This document shows positions 8,375-15,123 of a stretch of DNA of 64,000 nt, piece by piece (positions within the stretch are counted from its first letter, which is position 1; each line of letters starts with the position of its first letter). This DNA comes from Bacteroidales bacterium. Its GTDB lineage: Bacteria > Bacteroidota > Bacteroidia > Bacteroidales > F082. The stretch covers positions 1 through 64,000 of the forward strand of contig JAEETH010000002.1 in the NCBI GenBank assembly GCA_016290215.1, written 5' to 3'. A program made the translations under genes and the position numbers. Below the pieces are notes generated by a model, which did not search any database, was not told the DNA's origin, and saw only the letters and a program-made list of their open reading frames with translations.

Positions 8375-10294
8375 ATGACAACCGGTAACATTGGAGTCAA
8401 GACAGAAAACATTTTCCCTGTCATCAAGAAGTTCCTCTATTCGGACCAGGAGATCTTCCTGCGTGAAATCATCAGCAATGCCGTGGATGCCACGCAAAAA
8501 CTGAAAGCCTTGGCTGCCTCAGGCGAGTTCAAGGGCGAGCTCGGCGACCTCACCATCAAGGTGGAAGTCGATAAGAAGAAAAAGACCCTCACCGTCCGCG
8601 ACCGCGGCATCGGCATGAATGCCGAAGAGGTCGACAAGTACATCAACCAAATCGCCTTCTCGGGCGCGGAGGAGTTCATCGCCAAGTTCAAGACCCAAAG
8701 TGAGGCCGAAGCCGCCAACATCATCGGACATTTTGGACTGGGCTTCTACTCCGCCTTCATGGTCTCCTCGAAGGTATCGCTCATCTCGAAGTCCTGCAAG
8801 GAAGAGGGCGCCAACGGCGTCATCTGGGAGTGCGACGGCAGCCCGGAATATACCATGAACGAGATCCCCAAGGGCGACCGCGGCACCGACGTCATCCTCT
8901 ATATCGCTGACGATGCAGCGGAATTCCTTGAAGAAGGCCGCATCCGTGAACTGCTCAACAAATACTGCAAGTTCCTGCCCATCCCCATCCAGTTCGGCAC
9001 CCACAAGGTCAGCGAACCCATCGAGGGCGAGACCGACAAGGACGGCAAACCCAAGACCAAGGAAGTGGAGAAACCTTGGATCATCAACGACGTGGCACCG
9101 CTGTGGAAGAAAGCCCCGACCGACATCAAGGACGAGGAATACAACGACTTCTACCACACGCTCTACCCGATGAACTTCGGCGAGCCGCTGTTCCACATCC
9201 ACCTCAACGTGGACTACCCCTTCAACCTCACGGGCATCCTCTATTTCCCGAAGGTGAAGAACCGCTACGAGTTCCAGCGCAACAAGATCCAGCTCTACTG
9301 CAACGAGGTCTTCGTCACCGATAGCGTCGAAGGCATCCTGCCCGAGTTCCTCTCGCTGCTGCACGGCGTCATCGACTCGCCCGACATCCCGCTGAACGTC
9401 AGCCGCTCGTTCCTGCAAAGCGACCAGAACGTGAAGAAAATCTCGACCTACATCACCAAGAAGGTGGCCGAGAAACTGGAGGAACTCTTCAAGAAAGACC
9501 GTGAGGCCTACGAGAAGAACTGGGACGACATCCGCGTGTTCATCGAATACGGCATGATGAGCGACCCGAAGTTCTACGAGCGCGCCGAGAAGTTCTTCCT
9601 CTTCAAGGACACCGACGACAAATACTACACCATCGAGGAATACAAGGCCTTGATTAAGGAAAACCAAACCGACAAGAACAAGGCCCTCGTCTACCTGTAT
9701 GCCACCGACAAGGACGACCAATACACCAACATCGAGAATGCCAAGGCCAAGGGTTACAACGTCTTGATGATGGACGGCATCCTCGACCCGCATTTCATCA
9801 GCGCCTACGAGCAGAAGGAAGGCGAGAAAGGCGGTGACAACCGCGCGATGTTTGCCCGTGTGGACTCCAACACCATCGACAAACTCATCTTGAAGGACGA
9901 CAAGGAAGCCGCCTCGGGCCTCGACGACAAGCAGAAGGAAACCGTGAAGGCTGCCTTCGAAAAAGTAATCGATAAGGTGAAGTTCAACGTGGAGTTCAGC
10001 AACGAAGGTGCAGAGGCCGCTCCCGTGGAGGTCACCCAAAACGAGTGGATGCGCCGTATGAAGGAGATGGAGCTGATGGGCGGCGGCCCGATGTCGTTCT
10101 ACGGCTCCATGCCCGACAGCTACACGCTGATGCTCAACACCAACAGCCCCGTCATCACCGGCATTTTGGACAAGGACGAAGCCGCACAGGAAGCCACGAT
10201 TCGGCAGATTTACGACCTCGCTTTGCTCTCGAAGAACTTGCTTAAGGGCAAGGATTTGAGTGAGTTTGTGAAGAGGAATCTTGAAAAACTGTAA
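8375..10294 (+). CDS. htpG: Molecular chaperone HtpG (Hsp90)
   Basis: Cytosolic ATP-dependent Hsp90 chaperone. The 639-residue protein shows the GHKL ATPase motifs: EIISNAVDAT near residues 28-37, DRGIGM near 78-83, and the lid/glycine box GHFGLGFYSAFM near 122-133, followed by the middle domain (NVSRSFLQSDQN near 345) and the C-terminal dimerisation domain. Length is normal. Upstream lies an 8-bp tandem array and a REP-like repeat. The last 66 bp (encoding SKNLLKGKDLSEFVKRN and the end) recur at 13001-13066 and, in part, at 13941-13989, so this 3' end has been a site of rearrangement. No terminator follows directly; the hairpin expected for the gene seems to lie after the downstream tail copies. 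Confidence 0.97.
   Translation: MTTGNIGVKTENIFPVIKKFLYSDQEIFLREIISNAVDATQKLKALAASGEFKGELGDLTIKVEVDKKKKTLTVRDRGIGMNAEEVDKYINQIAFSGAEEFIAKFKTQSEAEAANIIGHFGLGFYSAFMVSSKVSLISKSCKEEGANGVIWECDGSPEYTMNEIPKGDRGTDVILYIADDAAEFLEEGRIRELLNKYCKFLPIPIQFGTHKVSEPIEGETDKDGKPKTKEVEKPWIINDVAPLWKKAPTDIKDEEYNDFYHTLYPMNFGEPLFHIHLNVDYPFNLTGILYFPKVKNRYEFQRNKIQLYCNEVFVTDSVEGILPEFLSLLHGVIDSPDIPLNVSRSFLQSDQNVKKISTYITKKVAEKLEELFKKDREAYEKNWDDIRVFIEYGMMSDPKFYERAEKFFLFKDTDDKYYTIEEYKALIKENQTDKNKALVYLYATDKDDQYTNIENAKAKGYNVLMMDGILDPHFISAYEQKEGEKGGDNRAMFARVDSNTIDKLILKDDKEAASGLDDKQKETVKAAFEKVIDKVKFNVEFSNEGAEAAPVEVTQNEWMRRMKEMELMGGGPMSFYGSMPDSYTLMLNTNSPVITGILDKDEAAQEATIRQIYDLALLSKNLLKGKDLSEFVKRNLEKL
10229..10294 (+). repeat. htpG tail, copy 1 (inside the intact gene)
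   Basis: The last 66 bp of the intact htpG. Copies 2 (13001-13066, 60 of 66 identical) and 3 (13941-13989) lie downstream. This copy encodes RNLEKL whereas copies 2 and 3 both encode RNMEKL. Confidence 0.9.
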
Positions 10295-10324
10295 AATAAC
10301 AAAAACGAACTAAAAAGATGAATT

Positions 10325-10633
10325 ATGAATAGGATGATAAAAGCATCATTAGATTGGATCAACTCCCAAGCGCACCCTCAAGATGAATTTAGCCACCCTA
10401 ATGATGAAAACAGAGTAAAATGTGCTTCTCGTGCTCTATCTAAAATGAAAATAGACATCAACGAGCAAGAAATGCAAGAGATAGTTGATTATTGCCAACA
10501 ATTAAGAATGCCTAGAGCTTCTATCGGAAAAATTACAGATTGGTATTCAAGGCCAAAAAACCTTCGTTTAAAATATGGAATGAAGTTCACAACCAGAGAC
10601 CTTAAGACGATTTGGAAGAACTATTTCTTGTAA
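10325..10633 (+). CDS. Small protein of unknown function
   Basis: A 102-residue basic, soluble protein, 30 bp after htpG on the same strand. I recognise no family. It has no signal peptide or membrane helix and is predicted to be mostly helical (for example RVKCASRALSKMKIDINEQE). It is more A/T-rich than htpG. Its place in the segment between htpG tail copies 1 and 2 suggests it came with the inserted DNA. It converges with the lipoprotein gene downstream. It could be a DNA-binding or toxin-antitoxin accessory protein, but nothing shows that. Confidence 0.55.
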   Translation: MNRMIKASLDWINSQAHPQDEFSHPNDENRVKCASRALSKMKIDINEQEMQEIVDYCQQLRMPRASIGKITDWYSRPKNLRLKYGMKFTTRDLKTIWKNYFL

Positions 10634-10697
10634 TGCGCATTGGTATTGTTGTCAAAAAATGGCAATTTCACCAAATGCGTCGTACTCGGAAAGACTC

Positions 10698-12392
10698 TTA
10701 TTTTGCAGAACGCACTGGTCGGACTGAACAGCCCCAGGGACGGCCGAGATAATTATCCATATTGTTACTGGTCGAAGTGAAAGGGAACAACATTGCTGTG
10801 TAGCAATGATTTCCGTAGAGACTTTTTGACCAATAGTAACCATAGCAGTCATCATCGCCACCATAATCTTCTACACGAATGCCTGCTGCGGGTAAGAAAA
10901 GCACATTACCATTTGCTGCAACAAAGAACCAACCATTCACTCCATTTTGGTTTGCCCAAAAGTTTGTTGTATATCGGCTCAATTCAAACCATTGTCCCCA
11001 CGTAGGCATACACCACCCATTACCCCAGTTGGCAGTGGCAGCATCGTCAACCGGCTCCAATTCCAATAGATTGTCAACATAACCATTGTAACCGACATTT
11101 GGATTGTTACAATACTTGGTAAGTTGATAGTTATTACCAATGAATTCACCAACATTGTATTTGTATGTATTCCAAGAATAAACGGCTTTAGGTTCCGCTT
11201 CACCCCAAGCAAAATAATCACCATAGCCATCCGGGGTTGTCGCCCCAACATTGCAAGTTGCCCATAAAGTGCCACTAGGCAACCCCAAATCAACATATTC
11301 ATGTCCATTGTATGTAACACCAATAGGAGGGTTCAATGTGGCAAAACTCTTCTGTTCTCCATAACTGACACCATAATAATTTTCAGCATAAGCACGAACA
11401 TAATATGTAGTATTTCTCTCAAGACCTAACATAAAAACAGTAAACGCTCCCATACCCGAGTTCATGCTTTCATGGGCATCATCAATTGTTGGACTAGGTG
11501 TTGTACTCCAGCAAATTCCACGGTTAGTTACAGGGAGACTTCCTTCGGAAACAACCGTCCCACCACATTTGGCTGAATTTAATGCAATATCTGTAGCTTC
11601 CATAGTTGTCACCATTGGCAGTTCTCCTATCAAAGTACTAAAACTAACCTGTTCACCATAGCTAACGCCATAGTAATTCTTGGCATAGGCACGAACATAA
11701 TATGTAGTATTCTGGGCAAGACTATCCATATCTACAGCAAATATACCTAAACCATTACCAAAACCGACTCCCACATTAGCATGGGCTCCATCAACATTAG
11801 GATTAGGAACCGTACTCCAGCAAACACCTCTTTCTGTAATTGGAACGCCTCCGTCTGAAGTGACACTACCACTACCCTTCGCTGAATACGCTGTAACATT
11901 TGTCACTTCCATAGTTGACACAGTCGGCAATTCTCCACCCTCGGTTGTAAAACTCACATCTTCTCCATAATAATACACCAAACCACGTATTGCAAATGCA
12001 CGAATATGATAACATGAACTTGGTTCGAGACCAGTAATTGTACAAACGTATGGGTCATTCCAATTTGAGGTAGTTAAGTGTGCATCTTCCACCGTAGGAT
12101 TGCTCTCTGAACTCCAGCACACACCAAGCCCACTTAGTGAAAGCCCTTGGACAACAATCGCATCACCACCACATTTTGCGGTCGTTGCAGTAATGTCCTG
12201 AGGTGCGTAAGTAGTCACACGCACATCATTGTCATTATTACCATTGTTTCCTCCTCCATTATTTGGATCAACTATAGTATCATTTTGATTGTTATTGTTA
12301 CCTCCATTGTTTGGTTCTTCTGGTTTTGTGCAACCCACCGCAAAAACCATCATCAGCACTATAGCTGCCATTACCTTCAAAGCTCTGTTCAT
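10698..12392 (-). CDS. FISUMP-domain lipoprotein with three fibronectin-like repeats
   Basis: Predicted outer-membrane lipoprotein: signal MNRALKVMAAIVLMMVFAVGC with lipobox Cys21. A linker of Asn and Gly (residues 27-57) leads into three repeats of about 95 residues, each with a 'GVCWS...NPT' strand and an 'NTTYYVRAYAENYYGVSYGE'-like strand, as in surface beta-sandwich modules. The last about 190 residues are a FISUMP domain (YVDLGLPSGTLWATCNVGA ... GWCMPTWGQW ... SVRPVRS). It is one of three FISUMP lipoproteins here (also 14126-14893, 16391-17122). The 38 bp upstream of its start are identical to those of the second copy. Function is unknown; the domain is usual on surface proteins. Confidence 0.85.
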   Translation of the reverse strand: MNRALKVMAAIVLMMVFAVGCTKPEEPNNGGNNNNQNDTIVDPNNGGGNNGNNDNDVRVTTYAPQDITATTAKCGGDAIVVQGLSLSGLGVCWSSESNPTVEDAHLTTSNWNDPYVCTITGLEPSSCYHIRAFAIRGLVYYYGEDVSFTTEGGELPTVSTMEVTNVTAYSAKGSGSVTSDGGVPITERGVCWSTVPNPNVDGAHANVGVGFGNGLGIFAVDMDSLAQNTTYYVRAYAKNYYGVSYGEQVSFSTLIGELPMVTTMEATDIALNSAKCGGTVVSEGSLPVTNRGICWSTTPSPTIDDAHESMNSGMGAFTVFMLGLERNTTYYVRAYAENYYGVSYGEQKSFATLNPPIGVTYNGHEYVDLGLPSGTLWATCNVGATTPDGYGDYFAWGEAEPKAVYSWNTYKYNVGEFIGNNYQLTKYCNNPNVGYNGYVDNLLELEPVDDAATANWGNGWCMPTWGQWFELSRYTTNFWANQNGVNGWFFVAANGNVLFLPAAGIRVEDYGGDDDCYGYYWSKSLYGNHCYTAMLFPFTSTSNNMDNYLGRPWGCSVRPVRSAK

Positions 12393-12430
12393 ATCGATTC
12401 TGTTTTAGTTGTTTGAGATTGCAAAGAAAC
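12393..12430 (-). promoter_or_regulatory. Leader shared with the second FISUMP lipoprotein gene
   Basis: These 38 bp are identical to 14894-14931 ahead of the other lipoprotein gene. The minus strand carries TTTCTTTG, close to the TAnnTTTG element, 29-36 bp before the ATG. The conservation outside coding DNA points to a shared promoter or to duplication of gene plus leader. Confidence 0.5.
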
Positions 12431-12497
12431 AAAAATAATCCAAACCAACCACTTTCTGAAAGAAAATAGTATTTTTGCAGGTGCAAAACAAAGAGAA

Positions 12498-12707
12498 ATG
12501 GCTACAGCAACAATAGAATATGATGGCAGAAGTACCGCCATGAAAAAACTCATCGAGTTGTTCATCACGCTTGGCGGAAAAGTGACAAAGCAAAGCACCA
12601 CAAAAACAAAGAAAGGTTCTCTTGACGAAGCTATTGCCGAGTATCGTTCCGGCAAGACCTACAAAGCAAAGGATGCTCATGACCTCATAGAACAATGCCT
12701 GCAATAA
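12498..12707 (+). CDS. Antitoxin of a YafQ-type toxin-antitoxin pair
   Basis: A 69-residue protein directly before a YafQ-like toxin gene, overlapping it. The N-terminus MATATIEYDGRSTAMKKLIE is the beta-strand/helix start common to small Bacteroidota antitoxins paired with RelE/YafQ toxins, and the C-terminal part (GSLDEAIAEYRSGKTYKAKD) would wrap the toxin. In such pairs the antitoxin neutralises the RNase and represses its own promoter. A TAnnTTTG element, TATTTTTG, lies at 12470-12477. The pair sits between htpG tail copies 1 and 2. Confidence 0.8.
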   Translation: MATATIEYDGRSTAMKKLIELFITLGGKVTKQSTTKTKKGSLDEAIAEYRSGKTYKAKDAHDLIEQCLQ

Positions 12708-12982
12708 TGTACGAGATTGAATACACAGGATTGTTCAAAAGAAAGGTCAAACTGTTGAAAAAAAGAGGCTATGACCTTTCTTTGCTTGAGTCTGTTATCG
12801 CCGAACTCAAAGAGACAGGCACCCTCCAAGAGAAATACCAACCCCACAAACTGACAGGAAACTATGCAGGCTTTTGGGAATGCCACATCAAACCCGATTG
12901 GTTGTTGGTTTGGGCTAAAGAGGACAACCGCCTTGTATTGGTAATGATCGATACAGGAACCCATTCTGACATTTTTGGATAA
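12695..12982 (+). CDS. YafQ-family mRNA interferase toxin
   Basis: Ribosome-dependent endoribonuclease of the RelE superfamily that cleaves mRNA when freed from its antitoxin. The 95-residue protein keeps the family's catalytic pattern: His in QPHKL, His and Asp in ECHIKPDW, and His in TGTHSD near the C-terminus. It overlaps the antitoxin gene by 13 bp; an alternative start at 12707, forming a TAATG junction with the antitoxin stop, is just as good and gives 91 residues. Its stop codon is 18 bp before the second copy of the htpG tail. Confidence 0.88.
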   Translation: MPAIMYEIEYTGLFKRKVKLLKKRGYDLSLLESVIAELKETGTLQEKYQPHKLTGNYAGFWECHIKPDWLLVWAKEDNRLVLVMIDTGTHSDIFG

Positions 12983-13000
12983 CAAAATCTCGCATCAATC

Positions 13001-13066
13001 TCGAAGAACTTGCTGAAGGGCAAGGATTTGAGCGAGTTTGTGAAGAGGAACATGGAGAAACTGTAA
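13001..13066 (+). repeat. htpG tail, copy 2 (gene fragment)
   Basis: A 66-bp copy of the last 22 codons of htpG, including the stop, with 60 of 66 bases identical to 10229-10294. It encodes GKDLSEFVKRNMEKL but has no start and is not expressed as a gene by itself. It is followed by a strong hairpin with U-tract (13093-13130). Confidence 0.9.
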
Positions 13067-13092
13067 TCCGGCTACGACTCGGGATAATGACC

Positions 13093-13130
13093 ATGACCGC
13101 TTTGACGATTGTTGAAGCGGTCATTTTTTT
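13093..13130 (+). terminator. Intrinsic terminator after htpG tail copy 2
   Basis: Stem ATGACCGCTT (13093-13102) pairs perfectly with AAGCGGTCAT (13115-13124) and is followed by a run of T. The same hairpin recurs after tail copy 3 at 14016-14047. It would also end transcription of the YafQ pair. Confidence 0.9.
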
Positions 13131-13193
13131 GCAAAAAAGACATAAGATGACATAAATTTTATATGGTTTTATGGCATAATGAAATAAAATGTG

Positions 13194-13201
13194 TATTTTT
13201 G
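13194..13201 (+). promoter_or_regulatory. Promoter element before the RelB/PIN pair
   Basis: TATTTTTG fits the Bacteroidota TAnnTTTG element and is 23 bp before the start codon. The 50 bp upstream are very A/T-rich with repeated GACATAA and TTTTAT words, a likely antitoxin-binding region. No convincing TTTG element was found at the right distance. Confidence 0.5.
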
Positions 13202-13224
13202 CGTCATAAAAACAAGAAATAGCC

Positions 13225-13515
13225 ATGTCGCAAGTATCCATGACAGTGAGGATGGACTCACAACTGAAAAAAATGTTTGATGCACTATGTGCCGAGTTTG
13301 GCATGAGCAGCAATACAGCAATCAATGTCTTTGCAAGAGCGGTTGTTCAGCGCAGAAGGATTCCTTTCGAGATTAGGGCGCAAAGGGAAGCCAGCAATTC
13401 AGACAGTTACGAGGCTTTCCGCAAGATGAGAGAGCGGGCAGAACGAGGCGAAACACCAGACCTAACCATTGAGGAAATCGACGAGGAAATCAGAAAAGCG
13501 AGGGCTGAACGATGA
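13225..13515 (+). CDS. RelB/DinJ-family antitoxin
   Basis: Antitoxin with an N-terminal ribbon-helix-helix domain (SQVSMTVRMDSQLKKMFDAL, then GMSSNTAINVFARAVVQRRRIPF), as in DinJ. The C-terminal acidic part (about residues 60-96) should bind the toxin. At 96 residues it is of family length. Its last bases overlap the next gene by 4 bp (ATGA). DinJ-type antitoxins usually pair with YafQ, yet here the partner is a PIN-domain protein, while the YafQ toxin upstream has a different antitoxin. Confidence 0.9.
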   Translation: MSQVSMTVRMDSQLKKMFDALCAEFGMSSNTAINVFARAVVQRRRIPFEIRAQREASNSDSYEAFRKMRERAERGETPDLTIEEIDEEIRKARAER

Positions 13516-13919
13516 AAACCTATGCTGTTTTCGACACAAATGTACTTGTGTCGGCAATGATTACCCACAACCCCGATGCTCCCACGGTAAAAGTGATTGA
13601 AGCGATGGCTTTGAAGAAAATCGTGCCACTATACAATGAGGAGATTGTCGGAGAATACGACAACGTGCTGCACAGGGACAAGTTCAACTTATTAGACGAA
13701 GATGTCGCAAATATGATAGGTTCCATCTTAAAGAACGGACTGAATGTGGACAGAACCGAAAGCGGATTGGAGTTTGCCGATGCGACCGATGCCGTATTCT
13801 ACGAAGTTGCTCTTTCAAAGGAAGGATCTTTTGTCATCACGGGCAACGCGAAACACTTCCCCAAAACACCCATTGTGGTTTCGCCCGCTGAAATGTTGCA
13901 GATTTTACAGGAAAGTTGA
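13512..13919 (+). CDS. PIN-domain ribonuclease toxin
   Basis: Putative toxin of the PIN family (COG1569-like). The 135-residue protein has the acidic active-site pattern: VFDTNVLVSA at residues 6-15, Glu in YNEEIVGEY, and DATDAVFYE near residues 91-99, then the FVITGNAKHFP strand typical of this family. It would be a Mg-dependent RNase held in check by the RHH antitoxin, with which it overlaps by 4 bp. The third htpG tail copy starts 22 bp after its stop. Confidence 0.88.
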   Translation: MKTYAVFDTNVLVSAMITHNPDAPTVKVIEAMALKKIVPLYNEEIVGEYDNVLHRDKFNLLDEDVANMIGSILKNGLNVDRTESGLEFADATDAVFYEVALSKEGSFVITGNAKHFPKTPIVVSPAEMLQILQES

Positions 13920-13940
13920 TGTTTTGAAAGTGCCGCAGCG

Positions 13941-13989
13941 AGGCAAGGATTTGAGCGAATTCGTGAAGAGGAATATGGAGAAGCTTTGA
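13941..13989 (+). repeat. htpG tail, copy 3 (gene fragment)
   Basis: A 49-bp copy of the end of htpG encoding GKDLSEFVKRNMEKL and a TGA stop. Like copy 2 it has Met where the intact gene has Leu, and it is followed by the same hairpin, so copies 2 and 3 are closer to each other than to the intact end. Confidence 0.85.
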
Positions 13990-14015
13990 TTCGACTATGA
14001 CTTGTGACTATGACT

Positions 14016-14047
14016 ATGACCGCTTTGACGAATGTTGAAGCGGTCAT
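14016..14047 (+). terminator. Hairpin after htpG tail copy 3
   Basis: ATGACCGCTT (14016-14025) and AAGCGGTCAT (14038-14047) are the same stem as at 13093-13124, but here no T-run follows, so termination may be weak. Preceded by a CTATGA word repeat. Confidence 0.65.
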
Positions 14048-14066
14048 GGTCTTTATCAGAAAACAG

Positions 14067-14103
14067 AAATCCCCGCAACGCCATTTGGTATTGCGGGGAT
14101 TTT
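14067..14103. terminator. Bidirectional terminator
   Basis: AAATCCCCGCAA pairs with TTGCGGGGATTT, with A-rich and T-rich flanks. It lies between the toxin-antitoxin region and the convergent FISUMP lipoprotein gene and can serve both strands. Confidence 0.85.
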
Positions 14104-14125
14104 AACTTTTATAACGCATATAGAA

Positions 14126-14893
14126 TTATTCTGCTGAACGAACTGGACGGACAGACATGCCTATCATACGCTCCGTCCTCCCACCAGCACTATAGACGAC
14201 AGGTAAGCTGATAAAATTCGCCATGTGATCGTAGCACCCTACCATTTGATTATTAAAAGCGTAACATCTGTCATTGACCCAATAATAGCCGTGGCCACCC
14301 ACTTGCAAAGACTCGGGGGAAGGGCCAACGAAGTCCCCTTTCGCACCTCCCGAAGGAAGAAAGATCGAGTTGCCATTTTTTCCAACAATACACAATCCCG
14401 GTACGCCATTAACCGTGTCTCTTTTAAGTTCGCATTGGCTCAGCAATTCCTCGCCTTCAGTGGCGCTCGGCATACGCCAACCCTCGCCCCAATTCACTGT
14501 AGCCGCGTCATCCGAAGGTTGTAAATCATACAAATCATCGGTATAACCATCATAGCCATAGCTAGCCTCTTGGCAGTACTTGGTCAATTGGTCGAAATCC
14601 CCATTGCAATACTTGTAGGTAGTCCAATCATAAACTGCTTTCGGTCCCGTCTCGCCCCAAGCGAAGTAATCGCCATAACCTTCGGGCGCCTCAGCACCCA
14701 CATTGCAAGTGGCCCACAACGTACCGCTAGGAAGACCTAAGTCAACAAAATCGTGGCCATCGAGCGTTCCGCTGTGGTCAATAATACTATCGTTAGTGTT
14801 TCCTCCATTATTCGGCTCATTTGGTTTTGTACATCCCGCCGCAAAAATCATCATCAGCATTAGGACTGCTGTTGCCTTCAAAGTTCTATTCAT
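14126..14893 (-). CDS. FISUMP-domain lipoprotein
   Basis: Predicted surface lipoprotein of 255 residues: signal ending IFAAGC (lipobox Cys21), a short Asn-rich linker, then a single FISUMP domain (FVDLGLPSGTLWATCNVGA, GEGWRMPSATEGEELLSQC, SVRPVRSAE). It lacks the fibronectin-like repeats of the paralogue at 10698-12392. Its 38-bp leader is identical to that of this paralogue, which indicates recent duplication. Likely expressed alone, with a terminator just downstream. Function unknown. Confidence 0.85.
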   Translation of the reverse strand: MNRTLKATAVLMLMMIFAAGCTKPNEPNNGGNTNDSIIDHSGTLDGHDFVDLGLPSGTLWATCNVGAEAPEGYGDYFAWGETGPKAVYDWTTYKYCNGDFDQLTKYCQEASYGYDGYTDDLYDLQPSDDAATVNWGEGWRMPSATEGEELLSQCELKRDTVNGVPGLCIVGKNGNSIFLPSGGAKGDFVGPSPESLQVGGHGYYWVNDRCYAFNNQMVGCYDHMANFISLPVVYSAGGRTERMIGMSVRPVRSAE

Positions 14894-14978
14894 ATCGATT
14901 CTGTTTTAGTTGTTTGAGATTGCAAAGAAACTAAAAAAAGCGTGATTTAGCAAGGTTGAAATGCAGAATTATACAATT

Positions 14979-15092
14979 AGTGTTTTCAAACACTATTTTT
15001 ATTATTGAATTAGTATGTTCAGACATTATTTTTTATTCATTTTAGTGTTTTGAAACATTATTTCCTGCAAAATACTTGTGTTTTGAAATATT
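14979..15092 (+). promoter_or_regulatory. Four phased palindromic operator sites
   Basis: Four related 16-bp inverted repeats lie at 14979-14994 (AGTGTTTTCAAACACT), 15012-15027 (AGTATGTTCAGACATT), 15044-15059 (AGTGTTTTGAAACATT) and 15077-15092 (TGTGTTTTGAAATATT). Their starts are 33, 32 and 33 bp apart, about three helical turns, so all face the same side of DNA. The last covers the spacer of the promoter of the AAA ATPase gene. This looks like cooperative binding of a dimeric repressor, possibly controlling this gene only. Confidence 0.7.
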
Positions 15093-15105
15093 ATTCGTAT
15101 CTTTG
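15075..15105 (+). promoter_or_regulatory. Promoter of the AAA ATPase gene
   Basis: CTTG (15075-15078), a 19-bp spacer and TATCTTTG (15098-15105) fit the Bacteroidota housekeeping promoter. Operator site four overlaps it. The start codon is 19 bp downstream of the element. Confidence 0.7.
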
Positions 15106-15123
15106 CGGCATAATACAACCGCT

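Noticed and set aside
8519..10039. Long open frame of 506 codons antisense to htpG
   Set aside because: It mirrors the codon structure of a certain htpG gene, gives a Val/Asp/Glu-rich low-complexity protein and has no own signals.
12677..12985. Open frame of 102 codons antisense to the YafQ toxin gene
   Set aside because: The plus-strand YafQ gene has the full catalytic pattern and an antitoxin partner; the antisense frame has no family features.
13001..13066. Separate short gene encoding GKDLSEFVKRNMEKL
   Set aside because: It is a copy of the htpG end without a start codon or ribosome site.
14979..15092. Possible mini-CRISPR array (four repeats at a 32-33 bp period)
   Set aside because: The repeats are only 16 bp, degenerate and palindromic, the spacers are A/T-rich and partly alike, and the array lies in a promoter with no cas genes near.
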